Assembly: GCA_031261445.1 (NCBI GenBank)
Contig: JAISJQ010000027.1
Span: 1-52,839 of the forward strand
DNA: 52,839 nt
DNA from: Oscillospiraceae bacterium
GTDB taxonomy: Bacteria > Bacillota > Clostridia > Oscillospirales > Acutalibacteraceae
Reading direction: 5' to 3'
The notes under the pieces are model-generated. The model was given only the letters and a program-made list of their open reading frames with translations. It made no database searches and had not been told where the DNA came from. Below, piece after piece: positions 8,328 to 16,300 of the stretch; positions within the stretch are counted from its first letter, which is position 1, and each line of letters opens with the position of its first letter. The position numbers were made by a program, and so were the translations under genes.

Positions 8328-9878
8328 ATGCAAAGACGTGCGATTCTGAGCGTATTTGACAAGACAGGCGTGGTAGACTTTGCGAAGGGTCTGCTGGCGC
8401 TGGATTTCGAGCTCCTATCCACCGGTGGCACGCACCGCGCCCTGACCGAGGCGGGACTGCCCTGCACCGAGGTGAGCGACATCACGGGCTTCCCCGAATG
8501 CCTAGACGGTCGCGTGAAGACGCTGCACCCGGCCATCCACGGCGGCCTGCTGGCCATGCGCGGCAACCCCGACCACATGGCGCGGATCGCCCAGCTGGGC
8601 ATCGCGCCCATCGACGTGGTGGCGGTGAACCTCTACCCCTTTGCGGCGACCATCGCCAAGCCCGGCGTAACGCTGGAGGAGTGCATCGAGAACATCGACA
8701 TCGGCGGCCCGACCATGCTCCGCGCGGCGGCGAAGAACTGGCAGGACGTGGCGGTGGTGGTGCACCCGGCGGACTATGACACGGTGTTGCGCGAACTGCG
8801 CGAAAACGGCGAAGTGTGCCGCGAGACCAAGTTCGCCCTGTGCGGCAAAGTGTTCGAGCACACCAGCCACTACGATGCGCTCATCAATGCGTATCTGCGC
8901 GACCAGCGGGGCGACACCGCGCTGCCCGAGGTTCTGGCACTGCCCTATGAGCGCGTGCAGTCCATGCGCTATGGCGAAAATCCGCACCAAGCCGCCGCAT
9001 TCTATCGCGAGGCACGCGCTCTGCCAAACACTCTGCCCGAAGCCCAGCAACTGCACGGCAAGGAGCTGAGCTACAACAACATCAACGACGCCAACGGTGC
9101 GCTCGATTGCCTGAAGGAGTTCGGCACGGCGCAAGCCGTGGCCGTGGCCGTCAAGCACGCCAACCCCTGTGGCGTGGGCGTGGGAGACAGCATTTTCGCG
9201 GCCTACCAGAACGCCTACAACGCCGACCCCGTGAGCATTTTCGGCGGCATTGTGGCGCTCAACCGCCCGGTGGACGCCGCCACCGCCACGGAGCTAGCCA
9301 AGATCTTTTTGGAGATCATCATCGCCCCTGCTTACGATGCCGACGCGCTGGAGATCCTCAAAGCAAAGAAGAACCTGCGCCTGCTACAGCTCCCCGCGCT
9401 GGCCGAACCCAACGGCAAGGGCGTGTGGGACATGAAGCGCGTCACAGGGGGACTGCTGGTGCAAGAGCTGGACACGGCGGGTTTGGACGCGGCAGAGCTA
9501 CAGGTAGTGACCGAGCGCGCCCCCACGGACGAGGAAAAAGCGCAACTACTCTTTGCGTGGAAGGTGGTCAAGCACGTCAAGTCCAACGGCATTGCGCTGG
9601 TTCAGGGAGACGCCACCGTGGGCATTGGGCCGGGGCAGACCAACCGCGTCACCGCGCTGGCGCTCGCGATCCAGTACGCAGGCGAGAGGGCGGCGGGATC
9701 GGTCATGGCCAGCGATGCGTTCTTCCCGTTTGACGACTGCGTGCAGGCGGCGCACGCGGCGGGCATCACCGCCATCATCCAGCCGGGCGGGTCAATCCGC
9801 GACGCGGACTCCATCGCCCTGTGCAACAAATACGGCATCGCCATGCTGTTCACCGGCATCCGGCATTTCAAACACTAG
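8328..9878 (+). CDS. purH: Bifunctional AICAR transformylase/IMP cyclohydrolase PurH
   Basis: 516 residues, normal full length. The N-terminal ~200 residues are the IMP cyclohydrolase (MGS-like) domain (SVFDKTGV, STGGTHRALTEAG, GRVKTLHPAIHGG, NIDIGGPTMLRAAAKN). The rest is the AICAR transformylase (RYGENPHQ near residue 221, KHANPCGVG with the catalytic Lys-His, IGPGQTNRV, ASDAFFPF). It performs the last two steps to IMP. GAAAGGAA precedes the ATG. The stop is 6 bases before another F1 repeat. purD, which often follows purH, is absent. Confidence 0.97.
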   Translation: MQRRAILSVFDKTGVVDFAKGLLALDFELLSTGGTHRALTEAGLPCTEVSDITGFPECLDGRVKTLHPAIHGGLLAMRGNPDHMARIAQLGIAPIDVVAVNLYPFAATIAKPGVTLEECIENIDIGGPTMLRAAAKNWQDVAVVVHPADYDTVLRELRENGEVCRETKFALCGKVFEHTSHYDALINAYLRDQRGDTALPEVLALPYERVQSMRYGENPHQAAAFYREARALPNTLPEAQQLHGKELSYNNINDANGALDCLKEFGTAQAVAVAVKHANPCGVGVGDSIFAAYQNAYNADPVSIFGGIVALNRPVDAATATELAKIFLEIIIAPAYDADALEILKAKKNLRLLQLPALAEPNGKGVWDMKRVTGGLLVQELDTAGLDAAELQVVTERAPTDEEKAQLLFAWKVVKHVKSNGIALVQGDATVGIGPGQTNRVTALALAIQYAGERAAGSVMASDAFFPFDDCVQAAHAAGITAIIQPGGSIRDADSIALCNKYGIAMLFTGIRHFKH

Positions 9879-9884
9879 GCTTCG

Positions 9885-9911
9885 CAATGAACAATGTACA
9901 ATGAACAATTT
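9885..9911 (+). repeat. Family F1 repeat after purH
   Basis: CAATGAACAATGTACAATGAACAATT words, single orientation, between the purH stop and the ribosome binding site of the next gene. Confidence 0.65.
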
Positions 9912-9935
9912 TGTGTTCAAGAAAGAAGGAATAAC

Positions 9936-11660
9936 ATGAAGACAGTCACCGCGGTTTTCTATGACATGGAAAACCTCGTGGGCGGCGAAGGGTTTCGGTT
10001 CGATATCGACTTCAAGCGTATCGTGCAGGACATCAAAGCGATTCAGGTAGAAAAAAACGAACTGAACATCATCGCCGCTTACGCATTCGCCAACTGGAGC
10101 AACCCTAAGTACGACGCGATCAAACATCTTTTGCCCAGCCTGGGGATTCAGGCCATCCACACCAAGGCGTTCAATTATGAGCAACGCATGAAAAATCTGG
10201 CCGACATTCAGCTTTCGCTAGACTGCCTAGCCCTGTATTACGACACGCCGCACGTAGAAACATTCGTCATCGTCAGTGGTGATGGTTGCTACTCACTTTT
10301 GGCGGAGAAACTGCGCTTTGGGCTGAAAAAAGTGGTCGCTGTGGGCTTCCCGGATTCGTTCTCCCACGTGCTCAAAGAGAGCTGCGACGTGGCCGTGAGC
10401 CTGAACCTGCGCTTGCGCACGGAGATCCCCAACACGCCGCCCCCACGCCTGAACAACGTGACACCGCCGCACTTCCGCAATGTGCCCAGCCCCGCGCCCG
10501 CCCGCCCTGCCGCCCCCACGCGCACGACGCCCATCGACCGCGAACTGAAGGCCTTCGTGCTGGAGCAAGCGGCGAAAGCGGGCAAAGAGCCCCTGCGCCT
10601 GTCGGACTTGCAAACGGCGCTGTGCGCCCGCTTTCCGGCGGCGGACTATCGCAAACTCACCAGCACGAAGCTGGCGGAGCTGCTTGAACCCTTGCTGGAG
10701 AAAACGACCTATTCCCTCAAGACAAAGGGCTTGCGCCGCGTGATTGTCAATGCCGCGCCTGTGCCCATTCCCGCGCCGGGCTCTGGTGCGAAGGTCATCC
10801 CCGCCCGTCTCGCGCCCACGCAAACCGCCGCGCCCAGCGCAGGCACTGCACCCACTGGACGCTTTGTGCGTGCGCCCTATGGCGTGGCCAAGTCCAAGTA
10901 TGACTTCACCGGCTTCACTGCCGTCCCCGCCACGCTGAACTTAAAAACGCTCGAGACCTTCTGCGAGAACGTGCTCATTTGGCTGCGCGAAAAACAGCGT
11001 TTGGAGCGCGTGGATCTCAAGGATTTCTACGATGCCCTGCGTTCGCTTGAGCCGCGCGTGCAGTACACGGACTACGGCTTTTTTGACCAGCAACAGTTCC
11101 TGCTCTACCTGCTCAGCCGCAAAAAACAGCGCGTGGTGCGCGACAACTTTGGCAACCGCTTCATCCTCCTGCGCCCGCCGCTGGAGAACGAAAAAGTGCT
11201 GCGCTTCAACTACCAAAGCGCCGAAGAATACACGCTGGCGCAAGTCAAAAAGACCATCGGTCTGCTGGGCACGGACTTGACCCAGGTCAAGGGGATGCTC
11301 GACCATCTTATCGCCGCCTCTTGGACGACACACCCAAAGCAGGAATTCTTTGACGACTACGTCCTGCCCTACAGCGGCAAGCAAAATGGCGGCCTGTTTA
11401 TGCACATTCTGGGCGCGTTCGTGCTCATCACGTGGAAGAACGACGTGGTGACGCGGGCAGGGGAGGTGGTACAGGCCAACTCTGTGAGCGAACTGTTGCC
11501 CTACCTCATGGCCGGGACGCGCAAAAAAGTGGCCAACGTCAACGTGCCCGAGAGCGTGTTTACCACGCTGGAAACGGAACTGCGCGATGGCATGGCGTTG
11601 CCGCTGGACGGCGGCACGAAGCGTAGCGGTGGCGGATTCCTCAAAAAGTTTTTTGGCTAA
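9936..11660 (+). CDS. NYN (PIN-like) and LOTUS/OST-HTH domain protein
   Basis: 574 residues from the ATG at 9936 (AGAAGGA just upstream); an earlier in-frame start lies in a repeat. Residues 1-155 form an NYN/LabA-type PIN-like domain: acidic residues in FYDMENL, ADIQLSLD and VSGDGCY are placed as the metal-binding set of such RNases. After a Pro/Ala-rich linker comes an OST-HTH/LOTUS-like domain at about 190-265 (PLRLSDLQTALCARFPAADY), a fold known to bind RNA. Another linker leads to a C-terminal region with a second possible LOTUS-like unit at about 350-425. Cytoplasmic RNA processing or silencing is the natural inference. It is co-directional with the purine genes and 57 bases after purH. 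Confidence 0.85.
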   Translation: MKTVTAVFYDMENLVGGEGFRFDIDFKRIVQDIKAIQVEKNELNIIAAYAFANWSNPKYDAIKHLLPSLGIQAIHTKAFNYEQRMKNLADIQLSLDCLALYYDTPHVETFVIVSGDGCYSLLAEKLRFGLKKVVAVGFPDSFSHVLKESCDVAVSLNLRLRTEIPNTPPPRLNNVTPPHFRNVPSPAPARPAAPTRTTPIDRELKAFVLEQAAKAGKEPLRLSDLQTALCARFPAADYRKLTSTKLAELLEPLLEKTTYSLKTKGLRRVIVNAAPVPIPAPGSGAKVIPARLAPTQTAAPSAGTAPTGRFVRAPYGVAKSKYDFTGFTAVPATLNLKTLETFCENVLIWLREKQRLERVDLKDFYDALRSLEPRVQYTDYGFFDQQQFLLYLLSRKKQRVVRDNFGNRFILLRPPLENEKVLRFNYQSAEEYTLAQVKKTIGLLGTDLTQVKGMLDHLIAASWTTHPKQEFFDDYVLPYSGKQNGGLFMHILGAFVLITWKNDVVTRAGEVVQANSVSELLPYLMAGTRKKVANVNVPESVFTTLETELRDGMALPLDGGTKRSGGGFLKKFFG

Positions 11661-11678
11661 TTTTCTGGCGTGAGGGCT

Positions 11679-11703
11679 TGTAGGGGCGGATATCATCTGC
11701 CCG
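11679..11703. repeat. Family F6 palindrome (GTAGGGGCGGATATCAT...CCG)
   Basis: Imperfect copy of the GGGGCGGATATCATCCGCCC palindrome, between the NYN-LOTUS gene and the DUF4874 gene. A perfect relative is at 47871-47893. Confidence 0.7.
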
Positions 11704-11748
11704 GTTCGCAGAGGGCACAAATGCGCCTGTCTTTGTTTGGGAGAAAAA

Positions 11749-13191
11749 ATGCGCCTGTTCAAACGCAAAACACAGCCGTCCGATGCCCCGTGGCCAACGA
11801 TTGGCAAAACACTCCCCGCCCTTGCTGTCGCAACAGAGTTTGACAACACAAAAGCCCGGCCGATGCCGCCCATTGCACGCGATAACGCCGCGCTTTTGTT
11901 GACCAACCCTGACCGTGGTCTGCGCCATGAAATCTGCATCACGTTGGGCGACCCGCCGTGTGCCTATCCGGGCAGTGCGGACGAGCCGCTAAACGAGTTG
12001 CACCGAAAAATCGCGCTCTTTCAAGAGGACGCGCCCACCGTGGCGCAACTGTACGTCTACCTGTCGCGCTATGCCCGCCGTCCGCTGGACGACAGGGCGC
12101 TCGCGCAGATGGAACAGATGCTCACAGCCTGCCGCGAAAACGGCTTGCGGGTGCTCTTACGCTTTGCCTATGGCACAGAGAGCGTGCCCGATGCCCCGTG
12201 GCGCGTGGTGCGGCGGCATCTGACCCAGATTGGGGACTGGATGCGTGCGCACACGCCGCTTGTGGCCGACACCGTGGCGGTGCTGCAAGCCGGACTGGTG
12301 GGCGCGTGGGGCGAGGGGCACTCCTACCAAAAACTGCGCTGGCGGCAGATCGGCAAAGCGTTCAACAAGCTACTGTCCGTCACCCCCGACTGGCTGTTTG
12401 TGCAAGTGCGCACGCAGGGACTCTCCGACATGATCGATCCCCGCTGGAGGGCGCGCCTTGCCTTGCACGACGACTACCTCATCGGCGACCAGACCCACCA
12501 GTGGAACTGGTTTGGCGGCACAGCACCCACGGGCACGCAGTGGACGCAGGTGTTCTCTCACGCCCCCAACGATGCCGAAATGCCGTGGGGACGCGCCCTC
12601 TATCTCGACAAGCCAGACGGCTACCCCCTGAACAATTTGGATGCCGAAAAGCTCGCGCAGCAAAGTCAGTTCTACCACCTCTCCACCCTCAGTTTGATGC
12701 ACAACTATAAAGAGGACGACATTCGGCCGCCCTACTCCCTGCAACGCTGGAAAGACGTTTGGTGGACGGCAGACCAACTCGCCGCGCTGGGCTTGCCTCA
12801 TCACCCCGCCTTGCTGACGGAGGGGAAAATCAACGCCTACGAATATCTGCGCCAACATTTGGGCTATCTCTTGGCCGTGCAGTCGGCAGGGATCGATGGC
12901 GATGTATTCTTTGTGACAATGCGCAATTATGGCTTTGCCGCGCCGCACACCCTGCGTTCGCTCTCGCTCGTCATCGATGGGCGGGACGAATACGCAATCA
13001 GCGCCTACAGTCCGCAGGATTTTGCGCAGCAAGACAGCGTCACCTACGCCGTCACCTTGCCCGAAGGCGTGGGGGAGAGGCAAGCGCATAACATCAGCCT
13101 GCGCCTCGCGCCCTATCCCGGCGCACCCATCGCCGTGCGTTTTGCCAATGATACAGACTGGACACCCGAAGACGGGCAAAAAGTACTGTAA
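11749..13191 (+). CDS. DUF4874/DUF4832 family protein
   Basis: 480 residues from the ATG at 11749, preceded by GGGAG; a TTG four codons earlier is possible. The motif NPDRGLRHE and the phrases AQLYVYLSRY, NGLRVLLRFAY and GAWGEGHS fit the DUF4874 domain followed by DUF4832, a TIM-barrel-like arrangement related in appearance to glycoside hydrolases. Catalysis has not been shown for the family as far as I know. There is no signal peptide, so this copy seems cytoplasmic, unlike many relatives. An ATGCGCCTGT direct repeat (11721 and 11749) marks the 5' end and offers a false start. Confidence 0.75.
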   Translation: MRLFKRKTQPSDAPWPTIGKTLPALAVATEFDNTKARPMPPIARDNAALLLTNPDRGLRHEICITLGDPPCAYPGSADEPLNELHRKIALFQEDAPTVAQLYVYLSRYARRPLDDRALAQMEQMLTACRENGLRVLLRFAYGTESVPDAPWRVVRRHLTQIGDWMRAHTPLVADTVAVLQAGLVGAWGEGHSYQKLRWRQIGKAFNKLLSVTPDWLFVQVRTQGLSDMIDPRWRARLALHDDYLIGDQTHQWNWFGGTAPTGTQWTQVFSHAPNDAEMPWGRALYLDKPDGYPLNNLDAEKLAQQSQFYHLSTLSLMHNYKEDDIRPPYSLQRWKDVWWTADQLAALGLPHHPALLTEGKINAYEYLRQHLGYLLAVQSAGIDGDVFFVTMRNYGFAAPHTLRSLSLVIDGRDEYAISAYSPQDFAQQDSVTYAVTLPEGVGERQAHNISLRLAPYPGAPIAVRFANDTDWTPEDGQKVL

Positions 13192-13268
13192 TTCTCTGCA
13201 TCCTTGCGCCAAATGCCGAAAAGACGCACGGAATTCTGTAAGTATTTGTATTAATTCCCAAAAACTGC

Positions 13269-13297
13269 TTGACTTTTGCTATAAATTGTGTTACACT
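13269..13297 (+). promoter_or_regulatory. SigA-type promoter of the giant surface protein gene
   Basis: TTGACT (13269-13274), a 17-base spacer, TACACT (13292-13297), about 36 bases before the GTG start. Confidence 0.65.
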
Positions 13298-13333
13298 TCC
13301 TTCAACGTTTAGACATGAAAGGGAGGGATTGTT

Positions 13334-16300
13334 GTGAAGAAAATCTTTATTCACACAATCAAAACCACTACACCACGCACCGCCCGGAGGGCGCTCTCGC
13401 TGCTCCTGACGCTACTCTTTGCCCTGAGCATGGTCGCGCCGGGCGGCATCGCTCTGGCGAGCGCGTCCGCCGCGCCTGCGGCAGACGACTATTCCACATA
13501 CTTTGTAGAGCCGGACGACATTCCGCTCTCGGAGAACGACTACATCCCGCCCTCTGCGGAGGAAATCCGCCGCATTGAAGCCGCACGGCCGGCAAACGCC
13601 GCCGATCCCGTAGATACAGATGGCGACGGTTTGCCCGACGAATGGGAGATCAACGGCGCGGATTTCAATGGCGATGGCATCATTGATTTGCCGCTGAATC
13701 TCATGGGCGCTGATCCGCTCGTCCCGGATGTCTATTCTGAAATAGACTGGATGACAGGACAAAAGAGCCTGACTTCTTATATCTATGTCAACGGCGTTGG
13801 CGCAACCAGAACGTACCAAGAAGTGTTGGACTTAACAGCGGCCGAATATGCCGCGCACGGGATCAATTTGCACATTGACTTTGGCCCGGACAGCGTGGAC
13901 TATGTAACAGGACAACTGTGGAGCAGTTATCCCGGCGGTTCTGGCGGCAACGAATTCCCCTACAGTACGGAAGTCATTTATGACGGTCAGGGGACAGACA
14001 ACTGGGGTCCGTTGCAGGACGCAAACTTTACTTATCTGCGCACACCAGTTTTCTATCACACCATGGTCGTCAACTCCCCCGCCTGTGGCGGTACGGGCGG
14101 CTGGGGCGGCGGCCGGGAAAACCTGATTGTTGCGCCCACCAGCTATATGCACGAGATGGGGCATTGTTTGGGACTGGGGCATGGCGGGAGCGATAGCGTC
14201 AACTATAAGCCCAACTATGTGTCCATTATGAACTATGGCTATCCGCGCAACTATTTGTTGTATTCCGATTACAAATTGCCCGATTTGAATGAGAACAACC
14301 TCTCTGAGCCCGATGGCATTGACCCACAGAGTTTGACCGCGCCCATGGGTATTGCGGGCAGAAACGTTGTCTATCGTCCGGGAAGCTCGAATCTTACGGT
14401 GTACCCCCTCGCGGGTACGGCGGTGGATTACAATGCCGATGGGGACGCCACAGATACAGGCGTTGTGCAGGACATCAACAACGATGGTTCGCACACGGTG
14501 CTTAAAGGCTGTGAAGACTGGAGTCTCCTGAAGCACGCCTATGGCATTGGGTCTACTGTCTACTTAACCCTATATAACATCACCTACAACGCCAACGGCG
14601 GAATAGGAGCACCCGCCGCCCAGAAAAAACTCAAAGGGCAAGACTTGATACTCAGCAGCACAATTCCCACGCGCGAGCGCATGACCTTCTTGGGTTGGGC
14701 AACGAGTGCCACGGGCACTGTGGAGTATGCGCCCGGCGCAGGGTACAGCGCGGAGGCGACCGTGACGCTCTACGCCGTGTGGCAACCAATCAACGGCGAA
14801 TTTTCCGTTACCTATAACAAGAACAGTGCCGACGCCACGTATACGGGCGTCGGGATAGACGTGACAAATGGCGGCGCGGCCACGATTACTACCGTGTTGC
14901 CAACTATGAGCATCTTGTTGAGCAGGAAAAACTTTGTTGGTTGGTCGCGGGGGTCGAGCATGACAGCAGCAGAATTCCTACCCGGTCAAGAAGTGCAATT
15001 GATGGAAAACACGACACTCTATGCCGTTTGGGAGACACCAAAATCCGCTGGATTAAACACAGTGGCAAACTTGCAGTTCCGCTTCCCCAGCCAAGAGATC
15101 TGGGTGCATCTTGGCACGGGGCACGGGAGCGATGAGCGCATTGTTATTGCCTCTTCCTTGAATGCCAACATTCGGGTGGCACTTTATCCATCAGGGAGCT
15201 ACTATCAACCAGACACATCCAACCCGAAGAATTCATTTAGTGGATATTTGACCTCTGCCACGGATCATTGGGTTTTGCTCACGTCTTACGAAACAGAGCC
15301 CGCCACAACATGGGAAACAAATGTTGCACTGGTCAAGAATACCCAGTACCTGATTTCGTACTTTGCCAACGGCGGCACGGGCGCGCCGCTCCCTGTGTAC
15401 AAAAACAATGGCGAAGCCATAACCATTCCAACGACCACGCCCACGCGTGCAGGGTATATCTTCTTAGGTTGGGGTAGCAGTCCCACCGCCACCACGGCAT
15501 CCTATTTGACGGGCGCGAACTTGACCACGAACGGGAACGTCAACCTCTATGCCGTCTGGACGCCGCGCGTGAGTTTTGCGCTGTCGGTGGATACGCAGGG
15601 CGCGAACAATCCCTCGGGTGTGCAGGTTCTCCCTGCGGATATTGAAGGCAAGGTCACGCTCCCCACAACGATTCTAGCGCAGGCAGACCGCAAGAACTTC
15701 CTCGGTTACGCCGATGCGCCGGGTGCGACAGTGGCGCAGTACTACCCGGGCGAAACATTGACCCTGGCGAGCGACAAGACCATCTATGCCCTTTGGCAAG
15801 AAGCGCCAACAGTCGCGGCCAATGAACAGACGACGCTGCGATTCCGCTACCCCAATCAGGAAATCTGGGTGCACGTGGGAAGCGGACACAGCGCGGCATC
15901 AGGCATTCTTATTTCGTCACCAATGGCTGTAAACTTGCAGTCGAATTGCTACACAGGCATGGGTGGTGGTTCTGCATATTATAGTCCCGCCAGTTCCCAT
16001 TTGTTCAGATACTGGGAAAACTATATGAGTGAAACAAACGACTATTGGTTCAAGACGACAAACAAAGAAACCGATCCCACCAAACAATGGGACTCCACAT
16101 TTACCATCATGGCGCCAGCGCAGTATCTCGTTCAATACTATGCCAACGGCGGCACAGGCGCACCTGCGGCACAGATTAAAGACGCTGGCGTGACGCTCGT
16201 GCTCTCTTCCGTTGTGCCCACCCATCCAGATTCTTCTTTGGAGTTCCAAGGCTGGGCAACCAGCCCAACGGCAACAAACGCCAGCTACCAACCGGGCGGA

